Assembly: GCA_964523015.1 (NCBI GenBank)
Contig: CAZFXN010000092.1
Span: 1 to 6,074 of the forward strand
DNA length: 6,074 nucleotides
From: JAWXBT01 sp964523015
Lineage (GTDB): Bacteria > Bdellovibrionota_C > UBA2361 > J135
Direction: 5' to 3'
In this document: piece by piece, positions 1 through 5,092 of the stretch
Position numbering within the stretch: position 1 is the stretch's first letter
How the letters are laid out: each line of letters opens with the position of its first letter
The notes under the pieces: generated by a model
What the model was told of the DNA's origin: nothing
Database searches by the model: none
The model's input: the letters and a program-made list of their open reading frames with translations, nothing else
Position numbers and translations under genes: made by a program

Positions 1-18
1 TAACATATAGATTATACG

Positions 19-35
19 TTTTATCGTGTTCCCCC
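19..35 (+). repeat. 17-bp direct repeat, copy A; candidate attI-like core
   Basis: TTTTATCGTGTTCCCCC here recurs at 151-167 with a single A/G difference. Copy A lies in a small imperfect stem: CGTG at 25-28 can pair with CACG at 51-54, and CCCA/TGGG pair inside it around a TTTT loop. Read on the minus strand, away from intI, the bases across 42-31 give ACAAAAGTTGGGG. This resembles the crossover core of integron attachment sites (GTTRRRY, matched at six of seven positions) and the bases preceding it in attI1. That attI reading is inference; only the repeat is directly visible. Confidence 0.5.
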
Positions 36-150
36 AACTTTTGTGGGTATCACGCTTAATTACGGACTCTAATAAATTCAATAATCATAATCAACTTATT
101 AATATCATTGAATTAGGTGGTTTTATATATTGGATATTGGTCATGAGGGG

Positions 151-167
151 TTTTGTCGTGTTCCCCC
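151..167 (+). repeat. 17-bp direct repeat, copy B
   Basis: TTTTGTCGTGTTCCCCC matches copy A at 16 of 17 positions, with starts 132 bp apart. Here the C-run pairs with a G-run on its left: AGGGG at 146-150 is complementary to CCCCT at 164-168, which could close a 13-nt loop. Unlike copy A, no GTT core follows on the minus strand (it reads TTAGGGGG). The two copies could be ends of a small lost element, integrase-binding repeats, or protein-binding sites. I cannot choose between these. Confidence 0.5.
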
Positions 168-207
168 TAAGATCTTATAGAGACCAAATCAGTTTTAAGC
201 TCAATGT

Positions 208-236
208 TTGAAAATTAGTTGACATTCTAAGATATT
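208..236 (+). promoter_or_regulatory. Probable sigma70-type promoter for intI
   Basis: TTGAAA (208-213) and GATATT (231-236) are separated by 17 bp, giving five of six and four of six matches to the -35 and -10 consensus. A perfect -35 hexamer TTGACA lies at 219-224 and a perfect -10 hexamer TATAAT at 237-242, but these two are only 12 bp apart and cannot work as a pair. A promoter in this interval is likely; which hexamers are used is uncertain. The inverted repeat at 241-261 would then cover the transcription start region. Confidence 0.45.
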
Positions 237-240
237 TATA

Positions 241-261
241 ATAATTCTAGTATAGAATTAT
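241..261. promoter_or_regulatory. Perfect inverted repeat, candidate operator in front of intI
   Basis: Arms ATAATTCTA (241-249) and TAGAATTAT (253-261) are exact reverse complements around a 3-nt centre. A further TAGAA half-site follows at 264-268, 11 bp after the TAGAA at 253-257, so on the same DNA face. The block ends 13 bp before the intI start codon and overlaps or just follows the predicted promoter, the expected place for a repressor. Many integron integrases are repressed by LexA, but this repeat matches no LexA box I can name with confidence. As RNA it would form a weak AT-rich stem without a T-run, so a terminator is unlikely. Confidence 0.5.
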
Positions 262-274
262 TATAGAACTTGCT

Positions 275-1558
275 ATGTACAACGCAGCATCAAATTTTAG
301 AGGGAATCAAAAGGGGAGGGGAAAATCCTCAGGTAATGTTTTACCATTTAGTAACCCTAAACAATTACTTGTAAGCCAACAGATCGTACATAAGGAAAAA
401 TTGATCGATCAGGTTAGGCGAGTAATTCGGGTAAAACATTATTCCTACAAAACAGAGAAATCTTATGTTGGGTGGATCGTTCGTTATATTAGATTTCATA
501 AACTCCGCCATCCAAAGGAATTAGGGGAGAAGGAGGTTTTTGATTATTTAAGTCATCTGGCAACAAAGGATAATGTTTCTGCCTCAACACAAAATCAAGC
601 ATTAAATGCGATTGTGTTTCTATATCGAGAAGTAATTAAGGTTGATCCTGGAAGATTTGAAAAATTTATTAGAGCAAAAAAATCACATTATTTACCTACT
701 GTTTTTAGTGAAGAAGAGGTGATGCAGATTCTTGGTGCATTAAAAGGCGTACCTAAAGTAATTGCAGCACTACTTTACGGTGCTGGATTAAGGCTGAATG
801 AATGTCTCAGCTTAAGAGTAAACAATATTGATTTTGGTCGCGGTCAAATCATGATTAGAAATGGTAAAGGAGATAAGGATAGAGTGGTGCCTCTTCCTAA
901 ATCCTTAATTGCCCCTTTGAGATTTCTAATCGCTAGAATAAAAGTAATTCATGAGCAGGATCTTAAAAATGGTTTCGGAAGTGTTTATCTGCCTTATGCG
1001 CTAGAGAGAAAATTGCGAGGAGCTGACAAGAGGATCGAGTGGCAGTTTGTATTTGCCGCTAGTAAAATATCACGTTGTCCTAGAACTGGTGTGCGTCGTC
1101 GCCACCATCTTTATGAAACTGTGATGAATCATCATTTAAGAAAGGCGGTGACTATATTAGGCCTGACAAAGCGGGCAACATGCCATTCCTTTCGTCATAG
1201 CTTTGCTACGCACTTAATTGAACGTGGTACTGATGTTCGAACTGTTCAGGAGCTATTAGGTCACAAAGATATTAAGACAACGATGATATATCTTCATGTT
1301 GCGACAAAGAGACTAGCTAATTTAACAAGTCCTTTGGATCGGATTGTTGGGAGTGGGGATCTCAACCCAGTACCTACGGGTTCAGTAACTAATCGGATTA
1401 ATAGTTCAGAAAGTACAGTAGTGGAGAGTCAGAATGGGATCCCTTTGAAAGTTACTATGTCGAGTATCGATCAGACTAGTAATTCTACCACTATATTATC
1501 AAAGGGAATATTTAAGAAGATCGTCGACAAGCTAATGTGCATGTTTTATGATCCTTAA
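275..1558 (+). CDS. intI: Integron integrase (IntI-family tyrosine recombinase) with C-terminal extension
   Basis: This is a site-specific recombinase of the integron integrase branch, which inserts and excises gene cassettes at attI and attC sites. Residues 41-135 form the N-terminal SAM-like DNA-binding domain, and residues 140-345 the catalytic domain. The catalytic set is visible: Arg173 (GAGLRLNE), a Lys in GKGDKDR (197-203), His304 and Arg307 (HSFRHSFATHL), His330 (ELLGHKD) and nucleophile Tyr339. The extra segment found only in IntI proteins is present at about 233-290 (YLPYALERK, then TGVRRRHHLYE), which separates it from XerC/D. At 427 residues it is about 90 longer than usual (about 320-340): some 20 extra at the N-terminus and about 70 after the normal end (SPLD, 352-355). 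No clear Shine-Dalgarno precedes ATG 275; a TTG at 401 after AAGGAAAA is an alternative start. The gene heads a block with mntA and hepT. Confidence 0.93.
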   Translation: MYNAASNFRGNQKGRGKSSGNVLPFSNPKQLLVSQQIVHKEKLIDQVRRVIRVKHYSYKTEKSYVGWIVRYIRFHKLRHPKELGEKEVFDYLSHLATKDNVSASTQNQALNAIVFLYREVIKVDPGRFEKFIRAKKSHYLPTVFSEEEVMQILGALKGVPKVIAALLYGAGLRLNECLSLRVNNIDFGRGQIMIRNGKGDKDRVVPLPKSLIAPLRFLIARIKVIHEQDLKNGFGSVYLPYALERKLRGADKRIEWQFVFAASKISRCPRTGVRRRHHLYETVMNHHLRKAVTILGLTKRATCHSFRHSFATHLIERGTDVRTVQELLGHKDIKTTMIYLHVATKRLANLTSPLDRIVGSGDLNPVPTGSVTNRINSSESTVVESQNGIPLKVTMSSIDQTSNSTTILSKGIFKKIVDKLMCMFYDP

Positions 1559-1561
1559 GTT

Positions 1562-1975
1562 ATGAAAGTGCTACAAATATTGTCCGGCAAAAAAATAGAG
1601 CTAATTTTCAAACGATACAAAGTTGTCGTTGCCTATGCTTTTGGTTCGCGGATTGAGAATTACGCGAATAAAAATAGCGATCTTGATATTGCAGTCTTAC
1701 TTCCTCGGGGTATGAATGCTCAGAACCGGTTTAAGGTTCGTCTTTCTCTTATAAAAGAGTTAACTAAGGCTACCCAGATCGAGTGCGATGTTGTGGTTCT
1801 AAATGATGTTCCGTCTATCCTGATGAGATTTAATGTCACATCGTATGGTAAGCCAATTTATATTAGTGACCAGGTGGCTCGATTAGAGTATGAAAGCAGA
1901 GTAATGAGTGAGTACTTTGAGTTTCGCCCATTTTTAGATCAGTTAAATAAAATCTATGTCCAAGAAAACTCTTGA
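1562..1975 (+). CDS. mntA: MNT-domain nucleotidyltransferase antitoxin (MntA-like)
   Basis: This is a minimal nucleotidyltransferase of the MntA type, the antitoxin of MNT/HEPN modules. Characterised relatives inactivate HepT by transferring AMP units to a tyrosine of the toxin. The signature GSX10DXD is exact: Gly28-Ser29, ten residues, then Asp40 and Asp42 (SDLDIAVLL), and Asp76 (IECDVVVL) supplies the third metal ligand. The length of 137 residues is normal for the family. The ATG lies 3 nt after the intI stop and in the same frame, separated from that TAA by a single GTT codon. It has no evident Shine-Dalgarno, so translation probably depends on coupling to intI. The 3' end overlaps hepT by 20 bp, as in typical toxin-antitoxin operons. 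A role as a cytoplasmic neutralising enzyme is inferred from the family. Confidence 0.9.
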   Translation: MKVLQILSGKKIELIFKRYKVVVAYAFGSRIENYANKNSDLDIAVLLPRGMNAQNRFKVRLSLIKELTKATQIECDVVVLNDVPSILMRFNVTSYGKPIYISDQVARLEYESRVMSEYFEFRPFLDQLNKIYVQENS

Positions 1976-2378
1976 AATCATCTTTGCTAAGCTAAGTCGT
2001 CTTGATGAATATCTAAAATTTCTGACTGATATTTCTAAGGCAAGAAAAGAGAGTTTCATTTCTGATTATAGAATTTATGGTGTGGCTGAGAGGTTTTTAC
2101 ACCTCTCAATTGAAATTTTAATCGATGTTGGAAAATTAACAGTTATTGAATTAAAATTTGAACGACCTGAGAATAGCCATGAGATTTTTGAAATCTTGGC
2201 AAAAAATAAGATAATTTCAAAGCCTCTTTATAAAAGATTAAGCGGTATTGCTGGGTTTAGAAATATTTTAGTACATGAATATATGAAAATTGATCGGGCA
2301 ATCGTCTATAAGAATCTAAAGAGCGGCCTAAAAGATATCCGCGACTTTAAAAAAGCTATAGTTAAGAAATTTAAGTAA
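1956..2378 (+). CDS. hepT: HEPN-domain toxin ribonuclease (HepT-like)
   Basis: This is the HEPN partner of the preceding MNT gene, predicted to be an RNA-cleaving toxin that acts as a dimer in the cytoplasm. The family motif RX4HXY is present as RNILVHEY: Arg102 and His107 form the ribonuclease site, and Tyr109 is the position AMPylated by MntA in characterised pairs. The protein is almost wholly helical in character, lysine-rich, and 140 residues long, normal for HepT (DUF86). It starts inside the mntA 3' end with a 20-bp overlap and no visible Shine-Dalgarno, so its translation is probably coupled. Base composition is more AT-rich than in thiC or thiL, which fits horizontal acquisition. It ends 4 bp short of the oppositely oriented thiC stop, with no terminator between them. 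Confidence 0.9.
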   Translation: MSKKTLEIIFAKLSRLDEYLKFLTDISKARKESFISDYRIYGVAERFLHLSIEILIDVGKLTVIELKFERPENSHEIFEILAKNKIISKPLYKRLSGIAGFRNILVHEYMKIDRAIVYKNLKSGLKDIRDFKKAIVKKFK

Positions 2379-2382
2379 ACTC

Positions 2383-4095
2383 TTAATTCTGTACTGAAAT
2401 CTCTTGCAATTCTTGATCCTGTAATGTTTTTGCTTTTTCTTCGTCAGTAACATTATCAGAATGACAGACTGCTTTTTTGCCTTTGTGAGCAAGTCTAAAG
2501 ATCTCTTCTTGGGAGAGGTTTCCTCGTTGCTCAAGGATCTTTAGCCCTTCTGAATTAATACCAGGAGATTTTGTAGAGCGCTTTTCTGGTTGATGATCTT
2601 CAGATTTGCCTGAGTAAAATTCTACAATCTCTTTTGAGATTCTAACACTGCACCAATCGTGTCCACACATGGCACAAAAATCTGTATCAACATCGAGATC
2701 CTCATCATGATAGGCCCGAGCTAGATCAGGATCAAAACTTAACTCAAAATGCTTATTCCAGTTAAGAGCAGCGCGAGCTTTAGTTAACTCGTCATCCCGA
2801 TCCCGACTGCCTGGAATTCCTAAAGCCACGTCCGCCGCATGAGCTGCGATTTTGTAAGCGATACACCCTTGCTTTACGTCATCTTTTTTTGGCAATCCTA
2901 AATGCTCTTTTGGAGTAACGTAACAAAGCATTGATGCGCCGTGATATCCGGCAGCAGTAGCTCCAATACAACTTGTAATGTGATCGTATCCAGGGAAGAT
3001 ATCAGTGACTAATGGTCCTAAAACATAGAACGGCGCACCGTGACAAACTGTGCGTTGTAGTTTCATGTTGTATTCAATCTGATCAAACGGTACATGACCG
3101 GGCCCCTCAACCATTACCTGAACTCCTTTGGCCCAGGCACGCTCAGTAAGTTCACCTAGGGTGTAAAGCTCTCTTAGTTGTGCTTCATCAGAAGCATCGG
3201 CTAATCCACCAGGACGTAATCCATCACCAAGAGAGAAGCTTACATCGTACTCTCTCATGATATCGCAGATGTCATCAAAGATTTCATACATCGGATTTTG
3301 CTTATTATGGTGAAGCATCCATTTTGCTAAAAGAGATCCCCCACGAGAGACAATTCCAATTAACCGATCTTTAACAAATGGAAGATGCTCTTTTAGTACA
3401 CCAGCATGGATTGTAAAATAATCAACCCCTTGTTTAGCTTGGTGCTCGAGAGTCTTTAAAATTAGATCGTAGTTAAGATCCTCAATGCTTTTACCAATAA
3501 TCATTGAGTAAATAGGAACAGTTCCAATTGGAACTGTTGAGTGGCGTAGGAAAGCATCGCGACATTCATCTAGATTGCCACCGGTAGAAAGATCCATCAC
3601 AGTGTCAGCACCCCAACGAATTGCCCAATCAAGTTTTTCAAGCTCCAACTTTGTGTCTGAGTTAACAGGGGAGGCGCCCATGTTAGCATTAATCTTTGTT
3701 TTACCAGCGCGCCCGATACACATCGGATCTAAAAGGTAAGAAAGATGAACTGTATTTGCTGGAATAATCATCCGTCCGGTTGCTACTTCGGTGCAGATCT
3801 GTTCCGCAGTTAGGTGTGGCTCAACTTCGGCCACGCGGTGCATCTCTTTAGTTATAATTCCAGCGCGAGCTGATTCAAGTTGAGTAAAATTCTTTCGACC
3901 AGTTTCATTTTTCCAATCCATTGCTGTAATTTCTGACGGAGCAGGCATCCCTGGAGTATCAGGAGAGCTATATGTAAGTGGTCCGCCAATATTTGGTTTC
4001 GCAGCAAATGATCCAGGATTTGTGCCAGCATTTTTTGATGATGGATTGTGGCCACCTAGAGGGATGGATGGTTTAATATTTTTTTTATCTAACAT
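2383..4095 (-). CDS. thiC: Phosphomethylpyrimidine synthase ThiC
   Basis: ThiC is the radical SAM enzyme that rearranges 5-aminoimidazole ribotide into hydroxymethylpyrimidine phosphate, the pyrimidine half of thiamine. The core runs from about residue 57 to 495. It contains family blocks such as INANMGASPV, WGADTVMDLSTGG, HAGVL, SLGDGLRPGG, VEGPGHVPFDQI and LGPLVTDIFPGYDHI. The iron-sulfur cluster motif CX2CX4C lies at Cys474, Cys477 and Cys482, towards the C-terminus as usual for ThiC. An N-terminal segment of about 55 residues rich in Pro, Gly and Ser has no clear family match, and a charged tail of about 70 residues follows the cluster. The ATG is supported by AGGAG eight bases upstream. 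I found no TPP riboswitch in the leader. A directly repeated promoter-like block sits upstream. Confidence 0.97.
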   Translation of the reverse strand: MLDKKNIKPSIPLGGHNPSSKNAGTNPGSFAAKPNIGGPLTYSSPDTPGMPAPSEITAMDWKNETGRKNFTQLESARAGIITKEMHRVAEVEPHLTAEQICTEVATGRMIIPANTVHLSYLLDPMCIGRAGKTKINANMGASPVNSDTKLELEKLDWAIRWGADTVMDLSTGGNLDECRDAFLRHSTVPIGTVPIYSMIIGKSIEDLNYDLILKTLEHQAKQGVDYFTIHAGVLKEHLPFVKDRLIGIVSRGGSLLAKWMLHHNKQNPMYEIFDDICDIMREYDVSFSLGDGLRPGGLADASDEAQLRELYTLGELTERAWAKGVQVMVEGPGHVPFDQIEYNMKLQRTVCHGAPFYVLGPLVTDIFPGYDHITSCIGATAAGYHGASMLCYVTPKEHLGLPKKDDVKQGCIAYKIAAHAADVALGIPGSRDRDDELTKARAALNWNKHFELSFDPDLARAYHDEDLDVDTDFCAMCGHDWCSVRISKEIVEFYSGKSEDHQPEKRSTKSPGINSEGLKILEQRGNLSQEEIFRLAHKGKKAVCHSDNVTDEEKAKTLQDQELQEISVQN

Positions 4096-4103
4096 AAGTG
4101 CTA

Positions 4104-4108
4104 CTCCT
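4104..4108 (-). promoter_or_regulatory. Ribosome binding site of thiC
   Basis: On the minus strand AGGAG precedes the thiC ATG with an 8-nt spacer. It is the clearest Shine-Dalgarno in the window and fixes the thiC start. intI, mntA, hepT, thiL and the nucleotidyltransferase at 5006 have none that is obvious. Confidence 0.75.
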
Positions 4109-4124
4109 GCATTTGAATCAGAGG

Positions 4125-4200
4125 ACTGTACTTGAATATAACATTCAATATTGTCATACTTTCCTTTTAACGAACAACAAAGTCAATTGTGTTCAAAACC
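4125..4200 (+). repeat. Direct repeat, left copy (identical 37-nt core at 4155-4191)
   Basis: This block matches 5016-5092 in the same orientation. The shared parts are ACTG followed by ACTTGAAT at 4130-4137, then a diverged 12-13 bp, then a run of 42 bases (4150-4191) with one mismatch, of which 4155-4191 is identical, then a looser AAAACC segment. The distance from ACTTGAAT to the core is the same in both copies. The conserved parts coincide with -35, extended -10 and leader of a predicted promoter, so this is best read as a duplicated intergenic promoter region. It lies upstream of thiC but points away from it. Confidence 0.85.
4132..4160 (+). promoter_or_regulatory. Rightward extended -10 promoter, left repeat copy (apparently orphaned)
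   Basis: TTGAAT (4132-4137), a 17-bp spacer, and CATACT (4155-4160) preceded by TG at 4152-4153. The spacing and hexamers are the same as in the copy in front of thiL. No intact rightward gene follows; only the short thiL-like relic at 4203-4241 does. If active, it would transcribe antisense into the small gene at 4262-4495. Within this copy TTGAAT and ATTCAA (4143-4148) also form a perfect 6-bp inverted repeat. Confidence 0.5.
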
Positions 4201-4202
4201 TT

Positions 4203-4241
4203 ATTCTATTAATGAATAGCGGTTAGGAATTTGGACTTGCG
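4203..4241 (+). pseudogene. Relic of a thiL 5' end
   Basis: Read in the frame of the aligned repeat, this stretch gives I-LLMNSG-stop-EFGLA, against MLLKEAGGEFAFI at the start of the intact thiL. It sits at the equivalent distance from the 37-nt core, apart from one single-base gap. The start codon position is ATT (4203-4205), aligned with ATG 5095, and a TAG interrupts the frame at 4224-4226. Conserved positions are the two Leu, one Gly and the Glu-Phe pair; EFGL is also a common N-terminal motif of ThiL proteins. Similarity fades after 4241. The match is short, so a chance resemblance cannot be excluded, but its position beside a duplicated thiL promoter supports it. Confidence 0.45.
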
Positions 4242-4261
4242 TGGGAGAGAGCAATACTTCA

Positions 4262-4495
4262 TCAGAGTGTAAATGGAACCATATTTCTTAGTCTTTCAGG
4301 ATTCCAGCGAGCAGATAATTTTTCAGTCATCCAATCAGCATGTAATAATCGTGCAGATGCAAGTAGCATCTCAGATAGATCTTCAGGAGTAGATGTTCGG
4401 AACAGTTCTTTGTTGAACTCGGCTTCAGCTTTGCCTTCGTTCGATCCTTGATTGATAGAGATCTTTGAGAAGTTTGATTGTTTTTTCTGTGCCAT
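4262..4495 (-). CDS. Small protein of unknown function, partner of the upstream nucleotidyltransferase
   Basis: I do not recognise this 77-residue protein. The first 25 residues are polar and basic, and the rest (about 26-75) looks helical, with LSEMLLASARLL and a Trp/Arg-rich end (ARWNPERLR). There is no cysteine, signal peptide or membrane segment. Its start overlaps the 3' end of the nucleotidyltransferase gene by 71 bp in another frame, which suggests a two-gene operon. A strong promoter-like pair (TTGAGA, 16 bp, TATAAT) lies just upstream inside that gene, so it may also be expressed alone, from an almost leaderless message. By size and position it could be an antitoxin or regulator, but that is inference. 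Confidence 0.55.
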   Translation of the reverse strand: MAQKKQSNFSKISINQGSNEGKAEAEFNKELFRTSTPEDLSEMLLASARLLHADWMTEKLSARWNPERLRNMVPFTL

Positions 4496-5006
4496 GTTTC
4501 TCTATTATACCTTCTTTCTCAAGATTCTCAAAGCTCATGTCCTGTGCCAACATAATTTCTACTATGTCATTTAGATCCTTGTAAAAATCCTCTCTGTCTA
4601 TCTGTTTCGCAGCATGTAGTTTCATTGAGATAAGATGGAGATGATCAACAATTGGATAGAGTAGTTTAGAGCCAAATCCTGCCTCCTTCATACCAGCTTT
4701 TAGCTTTGCCCATGTATTTTGATCGACCAACATAAAGTCCATTCTAAAACCTGAACCTTCAATAGGTGTGAAATGTGCAAACCCTTTCTTTGGGTGCAAA
4801 AAATCTAATTTATATTTTAATTCTTCCAGAACTTTTTGAACTAAATCTAATGAAGAGAGTTCAACAACATAATCAATATCGGCTGTAAATCTTGGTTTCC
4901 CCCAAAAAGAGGCGGCAAAGCCTCCTATGATCAGGTAGTCAAGCCCTGCCTTTTTTGCAGCTATATTAAAGGCTTCTAATATTTGCAGTCCTTCTAGATT
5001 GCTCAT
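4425..5006 (-). CDS. Nucleotidyltransferase-fold protein, AbiEii/DUF6036-like
   Basis: The protein has 193 residues with a polymerase-beta-type nucleotidyltransferase core. Residues 24-50 carry the diagnostic motif: Gly28-Gly29, a Gly-Lys-Pro-Arg stretch, and the metal-binding pair Asp43-X-Asp45 (TADIDYVVEL). Asp90 (FRMDFMLVD) fits the third acidic ligand. The segment at 127-152 (SMKLHAAKQIDREDFYKDLNDI) matches the K-A-R-KD-DI pattern common in AbiEii-type and DUF6036 proteins. Some relatives are toxins that modify tRNA or are phage-abortive proteins; others are uncharacterised, so substrate and role are open. An in-frame TAG lies directly before ATG 5006, which fixes the start, and no Shine-Dalgarno is visible. 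The gene is read leftward from a repeat shared with thiL and overlaps the small gene at 4495. The module sits between two direct repeats, which suggests insertion. Confidence 0.8.
   Translation of the reverse strand: MSNLEGLQILEAFNIAAKKAGLDYLIIGGFAASFWGKPRFTADIDYVVELSSLDLVQKVLEELKYKLDFLHPKKGFAHFTPIEGSGFRMDFMLVDQNTWAKLKAGMKEAGFGSKLLYPIVDHLHLISMKLHAAKQIDREDFYKDLNDIVEIMLAQDMSFENLEKEGIIEKHGTEKTIKLLKDLYQSRIERRQS
4504..4531 (-). promoter_or_regulatory. Internal promoter for the small gene at 4495
   Basis: On the minus strand TTGAGA (4531-4526) and a perfect TATAAT (4509-4504) are 16 bp apart. Transcription would begin at about 4497, within a few bases of the ATG at 4495, giving a leaderless or near-leaderless message. 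The site lies inside the nucleotidyltransferase coding region. It is the best-scoring promoter by eye in the window, but it has no experimental support. Confidence 0.45.
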
Positions 5007-5015
5007 CTAAATATC

Positions 5016-5092
5016 ACTGGCACTTGAATCAATTGTTTAAGATTGCCATACTTTCCTTTTAACGAACAACAAAGTCAATTGTGCTAAAACCC
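5016..5092 (+). repeat. Direct repeat, right copy (identical 37-nt core at 5047-5083)
   Basis: This is the partner of the block at 4125-4200, 892 bp away between matching points (4130 and 5022). It fills the gap between the leftward nucleotidyltransferase gene and the rightward thiL and contains the thiL promoter and leader. The 37 identical bases contrast with clearly diverged flanks on both sides. This suggests either selection on the core or a recombination event confined to it. Confidence 0.85.
5024..5052 (+). promoter_or_regulatory. Promoter of thiL
   Basis: TTGAAT (5024-5029), a 17-bp spacer, and CATACT (5047-5052) with an upstream TG (5044-5045) form an extended -10 sigma70-type promoter. 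The start would be near 5059, leaving a leader of about 36 nt before ATG 5095. Comparing the two repeat copies supports it: hexamers and spacing are kept, while most of the spacer bases changed. The leader has no clear Shine-Dalgarno and no TPP riboswitch. Confidence 0.65.

Larger units (their letters stand above)
1..207. other. AT-rich gene-poor flank upstream of intI
   Basis: I see no convincing gene here. A 61-codon open frame at 26-211 has no Shine-Dalgarno and no recognisable protein character, and both direct repeats fall inside it, so I treat it as chance. The stretch holds two 17-bp direct repeats and a possible integron attachment core. In many integrons the attI site and cassette array lie on the 5' side of intI, which would put the array to the left of this window. 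No complete attC site (RYYYAAC ... GTTRRRY with a folded stem) can be recognised in these bases. Confidence 0.5.

Noticed and set aside
26..211. 61-codon open frame on the plus strand upstream of intI
   Set aside because: No ribosome binding site, no protein-like pattern, and both direct repeats lie within it; most likely a chance frame in AT-rich DNA.
275..1558. XerC/XerD or phage integrase instead of IntI
   Set aside because: The IntI-specific insertion (YLPYALERK through RRRHHLYE) between the two halves of the catalytic domain is present, and XerC/D lack it.
2328..2534. 68-codon minus-strand frame at the thiC 3' end
   Set aside because: It overlaps the thiC coding region and the hepT end in another frame, and its translation is lysine-rich and low in information; a shadow frame.
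3852..4055. 67-codon minus-strand frame inside thiC
   Set aside because: Alternate frame of a well-supported thiC gene with no independent signals.
4172..4194. Hairpin with one bulged A (GAACA / TGTTC plus CAA / TTG) in the left repeat
   Set aside because: The right copy has lost the outer pairs of the right arm without compensating changes, so the fold does not appear to be conserved or functional.
4096..4261. TPP riboswitch in front of thiC
   Set aside because: Neither the CTGAGA element nor the downstream conserved thi-box bases can be found on the minus strand.
4125..5092. The paired repeats as attC sites of an integron cassette
   Set aside because: They lack RYYYAAC and GTTRRRY boxes at the ends and do not fold as a long imperfect stem; the conserved bases match promoter elements instead, and the neighbours are core thiamine genes.
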